Assembly (NCBI GenBank): GCA_002315995.1
Contig: DCHN01000069.1
Coordinates: forward strand, 34,521-71,423
Source of the DNA: Bacteroidales bacterium UBA1751
Lineage (GTDB): Bacteria > Bacteroidota > Bacteroidia > Bacteroidales > UBA932
Direction: 5' to 3'
Length of the DNA stretch: 36,903 bases
Part shown: piece after piece, positions 1-8,456 of the stretch
Position numbering within the stretch: position 1 is the first letter of the stretch
Layout: the number at the start of each line of letters is the position of its first letter
Program-made: the position numbers and the translations under genes
Notes under the pieces: generated by a model
Seen by the model: the letters and a program-made list of their open reading frames with translations, nothing else
What the model was told of the DNA's origin: nothing
The model's database searches: none

Positions 1-1149
1 GGAAAATGGCTTAAAGCAAAAGGCACATCCTTGGGAGCCGACAATGGAATTGGCTTATGCATGGCACTTGCAGCTCTTGCAGATGACTCCATTCAGCATC
101 CTGCGCTTGAAGTAATTGCAACAACCAACGAGGAGGATGGAATGACCGGTGCAGCCGGAATGTCAAGTGATTTCTTCAGCTCAAGAAAGGTCATAAACTT
201 GGATTCTGAAGATTATGATACTATTACAATAGGATCGGCCGGTGCATATCTGCAGTTCTACAGGATGAAATATTCTACAAAACCAGCACCTGAAAAGTAC
301 AAATATTTCGATGTTGAGATATCAGGTGGCTTGGGCGGACATTCAGGAGTTGACATAAACAAAGGAAGGGCAAACGCAAATATACTTCTGGCAAGTTTCC
401 TTTATGAAATAGCTACGACATATCAAAGTTGTCTTGTTTCAATATCTGGAGGTTCTGCCAACAATGCAATTCCGTCATCGGCAAAGGCAGTATTCGGAAT
501 CGATTCCGAATATATAGATCAAATGGAGGAGATATTTGAAACATACCAGCAGAAAATCAAGAGTGACTACTACAAGAATGACCCTTCTGTTGAATTTACA
601 ATTGAACCTGCCCAGAGACCTGAACATGTAATTAACGGTGGAACGCCTCTTCTCAAAGCTATATCACATACTCCTGTAGGGGTAATAGAAATGAGTAAAG
701 AGATGCCAGGTACAGTTCTTACAAGCAATAACCTTGGGCTCATAAAGCAAGAGAAGGATCACTTCTTTGCATCAACATACAGCAGAAGCTTTGTATACGA
801 TGATATGGTGGTACTTGCTAAAGAAATAGCTAGAACATTCAAGGAGAATGGTGCTGAAATTGAAGTCATCATGGATTCACCTGCATGGCAGGAGAATTCT
901 GAATCGGAATATATAAATTTTGTATCAGACACTTTCAACGATGTTTTGGGATGGAGGCCTAAAAAGGTTGCCATGCACTTCGCACTTGAAGGAGGATATT
1001 ACGCAACCAAATTCCCTGGACTTCAAATGGCATCAATAGGGCCGAAAATCATAGAACCTCATTCAACCTCAGAGAGAGTCGATATTACTACAGTTGAGGA
1101 TATCTGGAAGGTATTCATAGAACTGCTCCGCAGATTATCGGAACGCTGA
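1..1149 (+). CDS. pepD: Aminoacyl-histidine dipeptidase, M20 family (5' truncated)
   Basis: The reading frame is open from base 1, so the gene starts upstream of the window; 382 C-terminal residues are seen and full-length members are about 480-490. It is a cytosolic zinc dipeptidase of the PepD/X-His dipeptidase family that releases amino acids from dipeptides such as Xaa-His. Visible signatures are LGADNGIG (codons 11-18), holding the metal-bridging Asp; TTNEEDGMTGA with the Glu-Glu pair at codons 44-45; the GGHSGVDINKGRANAN segment typical of the lid/dimerisation domain; and the C-terminal EPHSTSERVD with the metal-binding His. The gene closes at a hairpin terminator just downstream, so it is transcriptionally separate from the porin gene that follows. 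Family assignment is secure; exact substrate preference is inferred from the family. Confidence 0.95.
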   Translation, partial: GKWLKAKGTSLGADNGIGLCMALAALADDSIQHPALEVIATTNEEDGMTGAAGMSSDFFSSRKVINLDSEDYDTITIGSAGAYLQFYRMKYSTKPAPEKYKYFDVEISGGLGGHSGVDINKGRANANILLASFLYEIATTYQSCLVSISGGSANNAIPSSAKAVFGIDSEYIDQMEEIFETYQQKIKSDYYKNDPSVEFTIEPAQRPEHVINGGTPLLKAISHTPVGVIEMSKEMPGTVLTSNNLGLIKQEKDHFFASTYSRSFVYDDMVVLAKEIARTFKENGAEIEVIMDSPAWQENSESEYINFVSDTFNDVLGWRPKKVAMHFALEGGYYATKFPGLQMASIGPKIIEPHSTSERVDITTVEDIWKVFIELLRRLSER

Positions 1150-1185
1150 TTCAACAATATTGCATAATTGCAGAATCAATACTTT

Positions 1186-1223
1186 AAAAGCCCTCTTTTC
1201 TTTTTGAAAGAAGGCTTTTTTTT
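1186..1223 (+). terminator. Intrinsic terminator after pepD
   Basis: AAAAGCC (1186-1192) pairs with GGCTTTT (1213-1219), and CTTTT (from 1195) pairs with the AAAG segment near 1207-1210 with one mismatch. The 3' arm merges into a run of T ending at 1223. It lies 37 bases after the pepD stop and overlaps the -33 box of the next promoter. Confidence 0.75.
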
Positions 1224-1234
1224 ACATATATTTG
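1203..1234 (+). promoter_or_regulatory. Bacteroidetes-type promoter for the porin/pot operon
   Basis: TTTG at 1203-1206 is separated by exactly 20 bp from TATATTTG at 1227-1234. This matches the Bacteroidetes vegetative sigma pattern (-33 TTTG, -7 TAnnTTTG). The start codon follows 47 bases later. The -33 box lies inside the loop of the upstream terminator. Confidence 0.75.
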
Positions 1235-1281
1235 CATCGAAAACCATTACTGTTTTTTTATGATACTTTACTCAAGGAAGA

Positions 1282-2346
1282 ATGAAGAAATTATTATTGT
1301 TGATTACAGCAATCATTTGCTCCGTTCCTGCGTTCTCTCAAGAGGCTGACTCTGATTCACAAGCAGCTGGCTTCACAGAACTGCAGTTAATAGCACGTGC
1401 AGATGCTACTCCAGTAGTTCCAAGAAATGGAGCCGGCACAAGCGATTTTACCTTTGGAGGTTCTGCAATATATACGGTAATCTCCGCCAACCTTGGTAAA
1501 GGATTTTCAGTCTATTTTAACAATCATTGGTTTTCAATTCATCCGGAAGAACTTTATAAAAACACCGGATACTCCAACAGGAATTCCTGGGTCGATTTCG
1601 CATACCTTTCCTATTCAAACAGCAGTTGGTCATTCAAACTGGGTAAGAATTCCCTGCCTATGGCAACATACGAGAATTCCCCTTGGGACTGGGAGACACA
1701 TGCTATTTTCAACTCATTTGTATGGTATGCCATTCCATGCTACCAATATGGTATATCGGCCAAATACACTACTGATTCCAAACGATCATCCTTTGAAGCC
1801 CAGTTTGCATGTTCACCATTTACTGAAAATATTTTCCGCAAAAATTCTTTCACATACTCATTCAGGTGGTGCGGACAATATGGCATATGGAAGCCTATGG
1901 CATCCGCTCATATGATGAATGGTGAATTTACGAACAAATTCGTTGGCATGTTAATGTTTGCAAACCGCTTTGAGTTTGAGAAATTCAATGTTACGTTGGA
2001 CTGGACAAACATGTCAGACACGAACAAGCATCCATTCAGACGAACACAGATTGATCTTGTACTTGACTATAACATTGCTGAAAGATGCAACATTGCACTT
2101 AAAGGTGGATATGAGTCAAATGGAGACGGCCCTGACCTTCTTGGCTGGGGAGATGGACTTGATTACCACTATATGCCTCAATCGGTAGAAGACAATTACA
2201 TATTCGGAGCGCTGCAATTCATTATTCTTCCATTGAAGAACAATGAAAATCTCAACATACATTTTACTGCAGGAATAAACAATGTATCGGACAATATGGC
2301 CATGAACATTGGTGTAACTTATATATTGGATTTCCTAAAATTATAA
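1282..2346 (+). CDS. Outer-membrane beta-barrel, porin-like protein
   Basis: The 354-residue product starts with a clear signal peptide (MKKLLLLITAIICSVPAFSQ, cleavage near residue 19). The rest is rich in alternating aromatic/polar segments (for example FSVYFNNHW and WSFKLGKN) and ends in a hydrophobic strand, YILDFLKL, as expected of an outer-membrane barrel. It resembles Bacteroidetes porins of the phosphate-selective porin O/P type in general character, but I cannot prove that family. Only 36 bases separate it from potA and no promoter is evident between them, so it is probably co-transcribed with the polyamine transporter. The inference that it lets polyamines, or another potABCD substrate, across the outer membrane rests on context alone. 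Its promoter is at 1203-1234. Confidence 0.7.
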   Translation: MKKLLLLITAIICSVPAFSQEADSDSQAAGFTELQLIARADATPVVPRNGAGTSDFTFGGSAIYTVISANLGKGFSVYFNNHWFSIHPEELYKNTGYSNRNSWVDFAYLSYSNSSWSFKLGKNSLPMATYENSPWDWETHAIFNSFVWYAIPCYQYGISAKYTTDSKRSSFEAQFACSPFTENIFRKNSFTYSFRWCGQYGIWKPMASAHMMNGEFTNKFVGMLMFANRFEFEKFNVTLDWTNMSDTNKHPFRRTQIDLVLDYNIAERCNIALKGGYESNGDGPDLLGWGDGLDYHYMPQSVEDNYIFGALQFIILPLKNNENLNIHFTAGINNVSDNMAMNIGVTYILDFLKL

Positions 2347-2382
2347 AGATCTATATCGTAACTTTTGATTTTTTTGAGCGTA

Positions 2383-3771
2383 ATGAAGGAAAATTGCATC
2401 ATCAAAATTGAAAACATTTGCAAGAACTACGACGGAGTACAGGTTCTTGATAATATAAATCTTGAGATTCAGAAGGGAGAGTTTGTTACAATCCTAGGTC
2501 CGAGCGGCTGCGGAAAAACAACACTCCTTCGAATTCTTTCCGGCTTTGTAAAAGCTGACTCCGGAAAAATTATTCTTGAGGGGGAGGAGATTTCAAATGT
2601 CCCTCCATACAAAAGAAACCTGAATACGGTTTTCCAGAAATATGCCTTGTTCCCTCATTTGGACGTATACGACAACGTTGCATTCGGACTCAAACTGAAA
2701 AAGATGCCTGTTGACGAAATTGACAAGAAGGTGAGCAAGGCATTAAAAATGGTAACAATGTCAGACTATGAAGATAGGGATGTCAATTCGCTCAGTGGAG
2801 GCCAGCAGCAAAGGGTTGCCATTGCCAGAGCTCTTGTAAACCGTCCTCAGATTCTTCTCCTTGATGAACCTCTTTCAGCCCTCGACCTGAAGATGCGAAA
2901 GGATATGCAGTTGGAGTTGAAGGAGATGCATAAAAAATTGGGAATCACCTTCATATATGTGACACACGACCAGGAGGAGGCGCTGACACTTTCAGATACC
3001 ATTGTGGTAATGAATTATGGAAAGATTCAGCAAATAGGCACACCTACAGACATATATAATGAACCTCAAAACTCGTTTGTTGCTGATTTCATTGGAGAAA
3101 GCAATATTCTTGATGCTACCATGGTCAGAGACCGGGAGGTGAATTTCGTGGGTCACACGTTCGAATGTGTTGATGAAGGCTTTGGAGAAAATGTTCCCGT
3201 TGATGTTGTAATAAGGCCTGAAGACATATACATGACGAGTAAAATTGAAAGTGCGCAGATTTCAGCCGTTGTAAAGTCATCTATTTTCAAGGGTGTGCAC
3301 TACGAAATGTTCGTTGAGACCGAGAACGGATATGAGCTTATGATTCAGGACTATAACTCATTTGAAATAGGCTCTGAGGTTGGTCTTATAATCAAGCCTT
3401 GCGATATTCAGGTAATGCGCAAGGAGAGAACCTGCAATGAGTTTGAAGGGGAGATAGTAGATTCCACCACTGTTGAGTTCTTGGGAGCCGAGTTTGAAAT
3501 AGCCGAGACTGATCTCGAACCTGGAACAAAAGTTAGGGTTGAAATTGACTTTGACAAAGTTGACCTGCTAGACGACAAGGACGATGGAGCATTTACCGGC
3601 GTTGTGAATTTCATTCTCTACAAAGGCAACCACTACCACCTTACCATAATAAATGAAGATAGAGAATGCATCTATGCAAACACAAACGATGTATGGGATA
3701 AATCGGATATGGTTGGTGTGAAGATACTACCTCAGGATATCAGGATTTTCAAAGCAGAAGGAGATGAATAG
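2383..3771 (+). CDS. potA: Spermidine/putrescine ABC transporter ATP-binding protein
   Basis: This is the ATPase subunit energising polyamine import. From the ATG at 2383 (preferred over an upstream TTG at 2365, because the family begins at the MKENCIIKIENI segment) it has 462 residues. Visible motifs are Walker A GPSGCGKTT (39-47), Q-loop Gln85, signature LSGGQQQR (137-144), Walker B ILLLDEP (157-163) and H-loop His195. E. coli PotA has about 378 residues; the extra length is C-terminal. Residues about 296-348 and 406-459 look like duplicated TOBE-type regulatory modules, sharing the pattern F-x-KG-x-HY ... VG-x-x-I-x-P-x-DI. The stop overlaps the potB start by 8 bases, indicating translational coupling. 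Polyamine specificity is inferred from the four-gene set. Confidence 0.92.
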   Translation: MKENCIIKIENICKNYDGVQVLDNINLEIQKGEFVTILGPSGCGKTTLLRILSGFVKADSGKIILEGEEISNVPPYKRNLNTVFQKYALFPHLDVYDNVAFGLKLKKMPVDEIDKKVSKALKMVTMSDYEDRDVNSLSGGQQQRVAIARALVNRPQILLLDEPLSALDLKMRKDMQLELKEMHKKLGITFIYVTHDQEEALTLSDTIVVMNYGKIQQIGTPTDIYNEPQNSFVADFIGESNILDATMVRDREVNFVGHTFECVDEGFGENVPVDVVIRPEDIYMTSKIESAQISAVVKSSIFKGVHYEMFVETENGYELMIQDYNSFEIGSEVGLIIKPCDIQVMRKERTCNEFEGEIVDSTTVEFLGAEFEIAETDLEPGTKVRVEIDFDKVDLLDDKDDGAFTGVVNFILYKGNHYHLTIINEDRECIYANTNDVWDKSDMVGVKILPQDIRIFKAEGDE

Positions 3772-4540
3772 ACGTTCTTCCTGGGCAATTCCCTATTTCA
3801 TATTCATGCTCATCTTTGTGGTATTGCCGCTTGTAATGATTATGTTGTACGCCTTCAAAGACAGCAACGGCTCATTCTCATTCAGCAACATTGCCACCTT
3901 TTTCCAACAGAAGGAAGCGGTTAATACATTGATATATTCTATTGAAATAGCAATAATTACAACACTCCTCTGTCTTGTAATAGGATACCCCGCAGCATAC
4001 ATTCTCAGCAGAAAGGATTTGAACCGTTCAGCCGTTACAATTGTTCTTTTCATTATGCCTATGTGGATAAACATCCTTGTGAGAACTCTTGCAACTGTTG
4101 CGCTTTTTGATTTCGGAAAGATTCCTCTGGGAGAAGGAGCACTGATATTCGGTATGGTTTACAACTTCCTGCCATACATGGTATATCCAATATACAATAC
4201 GCTCAACAAGTTGGATAATTCGTATGTAGAAGCAGCACAAGACCTTGGAGCAAATCCGATTCAACAGTTTGTAAGAGTAATTATTCCACTTTCAAAACCC
4301 GGCATATCAAGTGGAGTTCTTATGGTTTTCATGCCTACAATCTCCACTTTTGCCATATCTGAGCTCCTTACAATGAATAAGGTCAAACTCTTTGGAACCA
4401 CCATACAGGAGAATATAAACAACGGATTGTGGAACTACGGATCAGCTCTATCTCTCATTATGCTGGTTCTTATTGGTGTTACAACATTGTTATCATACTC
4501 TGGAAAAGGAGATGAGCAGAGCGCAGGAGGGCTTTTGTAA
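3764..4540 (+). CDS. potB: Spermidine/putrescine ABC transporter permease, PotB type
   Basis: A 258-residue inner-membrane permease with about six hydrophobic segments, the first at residues 9-30. The cytoplasmic EAA loop that contacts the ATPase is visible as EAAQDLGANPIQQFVRVIIP (156-175), followed by the expected Pro-Gly. The ATG at 3764 lies inside the end of potA, and its stop shares one base with the potC start, so the three genes form a tight translationally coupled operon. Length is slightly shorter than E. coli PotB (about 275-285). It should pair with PotC to form the channel. Confidence 0.92.
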   Translation: MNRRSSWAIPYFIFMLIFVVLPLVMIMLYAFKDSNGSFSFSNIATFFQQKEAVNTLIYSIEIAIITTLLCLVIGYPAAYILSRKDLNRSAVTIVLFIMPMWINILVRTLATVALFDFGKIPLGEGALIFGMVYNFLPYMVYPIYNTLNKLDNSYVEAAQDLGANPIQQFVRVIIPLSKPGISSGVLMVFMPTISTFAISELLTMNKVKLFGTTIQENINNGLWNYGSALSLIMLVLIGVTTLLSYSGKGDEQSAGGLL

Positions 4541-5430
4541 TGAAAAAATTTCTTGCACAGGCATATATTTGGACTCTGCTTCTGTTGCTTTATGCTCCAA
4601 TAATCATCATAATGGTCTTCTCTTTCACGGAGTCGAAGGTGTTGGGAAACTGGACTGGATTCTCCACAAAGCTCTATTCCAACCTTTTCACCGTTAAAGA
4701 GAGTGGAACCACATTTGCCGTTGATACAGGCGAGTTGGTAGTACGCAGTGCTCCGCAAGGGGTTAGTTCATCACTCTTCTCTGCAATTGAAAACACACTG
4801 CTCATTGCACTCGTTGCATCAATTATTTCCACAGCATTGGGAAGTGTGGCTGCAATAGGAATTTTCAATTTGAAAGGGAAGAAGAAACAGGCAATGTACT
4901 TCCTCAACAATATTCCTATGCTCAACCCTGACATCATTACCGGTATTTCGCTCTTTATTCTCTTTGTTGCAGTTGGTCTTACACAGGGTTATGCAACAAT
5001 AATACTGGCTCACATAACATTCTGTACGCCATATGTTGTTCTCTGTGTGATGCCAAAACTCATTCAAATGAACCCAAATACGTATGAGGCAGCACTTGAC
5101 TTGGGGGCAACACCTCTGCAGGCTATGTGGAAAGTAATTGTACCGCATATTAGAGGAGGAATGGTAAGTGGCTTCCTTCTCTCATTCACTCTTTCAATTG
5201 ACGACTTTGCTGTTACTCTCTTCACTAAGGGAAATGAAGGATTGGACACATTGAGCACATATATATATGCCGATGCCAGAAAGGGTGGTCTTACACCTGA
5301 ATTGAGAGCACTTTCAACCATTATTTTCGTTATTGTATTGGTTTCGCTCACATTAATTAACGTATATTCCATTTACAGCAAAAGAAAAAATATAAAAAAA
5401 CAATATTGGAGATATGACAAAGCTTCTTAA
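4540..5430 (+). CDS. potC: Spermidine/putrescine ABC transporter permease, PotC type
   Basis: A 296-residue permease with the EAA loop EAALDLGATPLQAMWKVIVP (183-202) and the PotC-like HITFCTPYVV segment. It is about 30 residues longer than E. coli PotC. The excess sits mainly in a polar stretch at residues about 51-78 (KESGTTFAVDTGELVVRSAP), between the first and second membrane spans, where a periplasmic loop is expected and could touch the binding protein. The start shares one base with the potB stop. The last 17 bases overlap the start of potD. Confidence 0.92.
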   Translation: MKKFLAQAYIWTLLLLLYAPIIIIMVFSFTESKVLGNWTGFSTKLYSNLFTVKESGTTFAVDTGELVVRSAPQGVSSSLFSAIENTLLIALVASIISTALGSVAAIGIFNLKGKKKQAMYFLNNIPMLNPDIITGISLFILFVAVGLTQGYATIILAHITFCTPYVVLCVMPKLIQMNPNTYEAALDLGATPLQAMWKVIVPHIRGGMVSGFLLSFTLSIDDFAVTLFTKGNEGLDTLSTYIYADARKGGLTPELRALSTIIFVIVLVSLTLINVYSIYSKRKNIKKQYWRYDKAS

Positions 5431-6742
5431 AGCGGCCCTTTTGGCCATTGTTTGTTTTGCATGTATTGCTTGTTCCCAGGAGGATTCAGAACGTTCAAAA
5501 GTTCTGAAAGTGTATAACTGGGCCGATTACATTGACGAGGATCTCATTGGAGAGTTTGAAAATTGGTATAAGGAGGAGACCGGTGAAGAGGTCAAGGTCA
5601 TATACCAGTTGTTTGACATAAACGAAGTGGTTCTTGCAAAGATTGAAAAAGGAAAGGATGATTACGATGTAGTTTGTCCGTCTGATTACATGATAGAGAG
5701 AATGATGCGCAAGGATCTCCTTCTTCCTGTTTCAAGGGATTTCGGAAAAACACCAAATTATATCGACAGCAATGTATCTCCTTTCATAAGAGAGCTGATG
5801 TCCAAGATGGATGCTTACGGCAAGAATCCACTTGATTATTGCGTGGGATATATGTGGGGTACAACAGGCTTCATGTACAATACAGACAAAGTTGCCAAGG
5901 AGGACATTCTCACATGGAATGTTCTTAACAACCCTAAATATGCAGGCCAGATTTACATGAAGGACGCCTTCAGGGATGTATATCTTCCTATTCTCATCTA
6001 TCTCAAACAGAAGGAGCTCAACAGCGGAGAGATTTCCCTTGATTCTTTGATGTATGACTCTTCAGATGAATCAATTGCATTGGTTGAAAACTATCTCAAA
6101 AATATTGCACCCAACATTGCAGGGTGGGAGGTTGACTTTGGAAAGGAGATGATGGCAAAAGGTAACGGTGCCATTGACTTCACATGGAGCGGCGATGCAG
6201 GTTGGGCAATTGAACAAGCTTCCGAAGCAGGTGTGAATCTTGATTTCGACATCCCAGATGAGGGCAGCAATGTTTGGTTCGACGGATGGTGCATACCAAA
6301 GTATGCAAAGAATGTGAAGGCCGCATCATATTTCATAAACTTCATGTGCAAACAGGAGAATTCAATAAGGAATATGGATGCAATAGGTTACGTAAGTGTA
6401 ATAGGAGGTGATCAAATGCTTGCACTCCAGGAGGATTCTCTAAAATATCCTGAGACGGTTGATGCATCATATTTCTTCGGACCGGATGCTTGCAACGTTC
6501 ATCTTAATCATGTCCAATATCCTGACATCAAAAAAATAATGAAATGCGGCACAATGCATGATTCCGGAGATAGGACTGATGCAATGCTTGCAATGTGGTC
6601 AAGAGTGAAGGGTGACAATGTATCAACATTTACATACATTGTAATTGCTGTAACGGTAATTGTAATTGCAATTGCAATATATACGGCAATGAAGAAAAAG
6701 AACAGAAGACGTTCAAGAGGTAAGAAGGGGTCAAAAAAATAA
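5414..6742 (+). CDS. potD: Spermidine/putrescine-binding lipoprotein with C-terminal membrane segment
   Basis: The polyamine-binding subunit: after the leader comes the typical KVLKVYNWADYIDEDLIGEF start, then features of the PotD/PotF fold such as CVGYMWGTTGFMYNTDKV and AIDFTWSGDAGWAIEQA. The leader ends in a lipobox-like CIAC (Cys20), followed by polar/acidic SQEDSE. Unusually for this family, residues about 406-425 form a second strongly hydrophobic helix (IVIAVTVIVIAIAIY), followed by a very basic tail KKKNRRRSRGKKGSKK (427-442). Secreted PotD proteins normally end after the binding domain (E. coli about 348 residues; here 442). The start lies inside potC, and the next gene begins 15 bases after the stop. 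Confidence 0.9.
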   Translation: MTKLLKAALLAIVCFACIACSQEDSERSKVLKVYNWADYIDEDLIGEFENWYKEETGEEVKVIYQLFDINEVVLAKIEKGKDDYDVVCPSDYMIERMMRKDLLLPVSRDFGKTPNYIDSNVSPFIRELMSKMDAYGKNPLDYCVGYMWGTTGFMYNTDKVAKEDILTWNVLNNPKYAGQIYMKDAFRDVYLPILIYLKQKELNSGEISLDSLMYDSSDESIALVENYLKNIAPNIAGWEVDFGKEMMAKGNGAIDFTWSGDAGWAIEQASEAGVNLDFDIPDEGSNVWFDGWCIPKYAKNVKAASYFINFMCKQENSIRNMDAIGYVSVIGGDQMLALQEDSLKYPETVDASYFFGPDACNVHLNHVQYPDIKKIMKCGTMHDSGDRTDAMLAMWSRVKGDNVSTFTYIVIAVTVIVIAIAIYTAMKKKNRRRSRGKKGSKK

Positions 6743-6757
6743 AGCTTATTACTCTGT

Positions 6758-8428
6758 ATGATTCAGATATACTGTAAAAATACAGGAACGGTAAAATCAT
6801 TTCAGGAGGGTACGTCACTTCTTGAAATGCTCGGGCATTTCGATTTCCAGAGGCCGTATGAGATTGTTTCAGCCAAGGTGAACAATGTTTCACAGGGATT
6901 GAAGTTCAGAGCCTATAACAGCAAGGATGTAGAGTTTCTTGACGTAAGGGAGAGGAGCGGGATGCGTGTCTATAACCGTTCGCTGGCCTTCCTGTTGTGC
7001 AAAGCCGCAAAGGACATCTTTCCTGCAGGAAGAATATTCATTGAGCATCCAATATCACACGGATATTTCTGCTACCTCAAAAAGGGGGACAAAAGTGCTG
7101 TAACAAAGGATGACATAGAGAGAATAAAGTCAAGAATGCAGGAGATAGTTGAGCAGGACCTTCCATTCAAGAGAGTTGAAGTTCCAATGGAGGAGGCTAT
7201 AAGACTATTCCATGAAAGAGGCTCGGAAGACAAGGTTAAACTGCTTCAGACAAGCGGCCAGGTATTCCTCGACTACTATACTCTTGGTGATACTCCTGAC
7301 TACTATTATGGAAGACTTGTTCCATCGGCATCATACCTTAATGTCTGGGACCTGCAACCATATCATAATGGAATGTTGCTCGTAGGTCCAAGCAGAACAG
7401 AGCCTGATGAAGTTGCTCCAATAATTGAACAGCCAAAGACATTCGAAGTATTCAGGGAGAACCTCAGATGGAATTCAATAATGGGTCTGGCAAACGTAGG
7501 CGATGTGAATCATGCTGTGCAGAATGGAAGTGCAAGTGAGCTGATTCAGGTTGCAGAGGCTCTTCAAGAGAAGAAAATTGTGCAGATTGCTGAAGAAATA
7601 GAGAGGCGCTACAGAGGTGAAAAGCCAGTAAAGATTGTTCTCATTACCGGACCTTCAAGCAGTGGAAAAACAACTTTCTGCAAAAGAATAAGTGTCCAAC
7701 TCAAAGCTTGCGGACTCAGGCCTGTAAGCATCTGTACAGATGATTACTTTGTAGACAGGGAGAAGACTCCGCTTCTTCCAGATGGAAAATATGACTTCGA
7801 TAATTTCGAGACCGTAGATCACCGCATGCTTGAACAGGATGTCCTCAAAATTCTCAATGGAGAGGAGGTGTCAGTTCCAGAATTCAACTTTGTAACAGGG
7901 AAAAGAGAGTACAACGGCAAGAAGATCAGACTAAAAAAGAATACTGTTCTGCTTATTGAAGGAATTCACGCGCTCAATCCACAGCTTATTCCATCTGTTG
8001 ATGAATCAAATCTTTTCAAGGTATTCATCTCAACGCTTTCAAGTATTAATCTCGACAACCATAATTGGATTCCTACATCAGACAACCGCCTGCTGCGTAG
8101 AATTGTAAGGGATTACAAGTGTGGTGCATTCACACCTCTTCAAACCATTAGCCAGTGGCCAAGTGTAAGGGAGTGCGAGGAGAAGTGGATCTATCCATAT
8201 CAGGAGAGAGCTGACATTATGTTCAACTCAGCATATCTCATAGAGTTTGCAGTACTGAGAAGCCATGCTGAACCTATTCTGGCAAGTGTTCCAAAGAACT
8301 GTCCTGAATATTCCGAGGCACACAGGCTACTGAAGTTCATACATTACTTCATACCTGTTTCTGACAAGGAGGTTCCTCCAACATCACTGCTCCGCGCATT
8401 CCTTGGCGGATCAAGTTTCAAATACTAA
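6758..8428 (+). CDS. TGS-domain nucleoside (uridine) kinase-like protein
   Basis: A 556-residue protein with an N-terminal TGS-like domain (about 1-62), a region resembling the second N-terminal domain of threonyl-tRNA synthetase (about 70-190, including HPISHGYFC), and a C-terminal P-loop kinase of the phosphoribulokinase/uridine kinase family. Walker A is GPSSSGKTT (298-306); STDDYF-type and DNFETVDH segments follow as in uridine kinases. Such fusions are widespread in Bacteroidetes and are annotated as nucleoside kinase. The phosphorylated substrate is not settled by sequence; uridine/cytidine is the family-based guess. It sits 15 bases after potD and so may be read from the same transcript, though a functional link to polyamine uptake is unproven. 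Confidence 0.88.
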   Translation: MIQIYCKNTGTVKSFQEGTSLLEMLGHFDFQRPYEIVSAKVNNVSQGLKFRAYNSKDVEFLDVRERSGMRVYNRSLAFLLCKAAKDIFPAGRIFIEHPISHGYFCYLKKGDKSAVTKDDIERIKSRMQEIVEQDLPFKRVEVPMEEAIRLFHERGSEDKVKLLQTSGQVFLDYYTLGDTPDYYYGRLVPSASYLNVWDLQPYHNGMLLVGPSRTEPDEVAPIIEQPKTFEVFRENLRWNSIMGLANVGDVNHAVQNGSASELIQVAEALQEKKIVQIAEEIERRYRGEKPVKIVLITGPSSSGKTTFCKRISVQLKACGLRPVSICTDDYFVDREKTPLLPDGKYDFDNFETVDHRMLEQDVLKILNGEEVSVPEFNFVTGKREYNGKKIRLKKNTVLLIEGIHALNPQLIPSVDESNLFKVFISTLSSINLDNHNWIPTSDNRLLRRIVRDYKCGAFTPLQTISQWPSVRECEEKWIYPYQERADIMFNSAYLIEFAVLRSHAEPILASVPKNCPEYSEAHRLLKFIHYFIPVSDKEVPPTSLLRAFLGGSSFKY

Positions 8429-8456
8429 AGAGAAACTATAGAAAAATTATTCATAT

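Noticed and set aside
6403..6413. Perfect anti-16S match AGGAGGTGATC inside potD followed by an ATG
   Set aside because: It falls mid-gene in the same frame, encoding the IGGDQM stretch, and Bacteroidetes initiation makes little use of Shine-Dalgarno pairing; probably chance.
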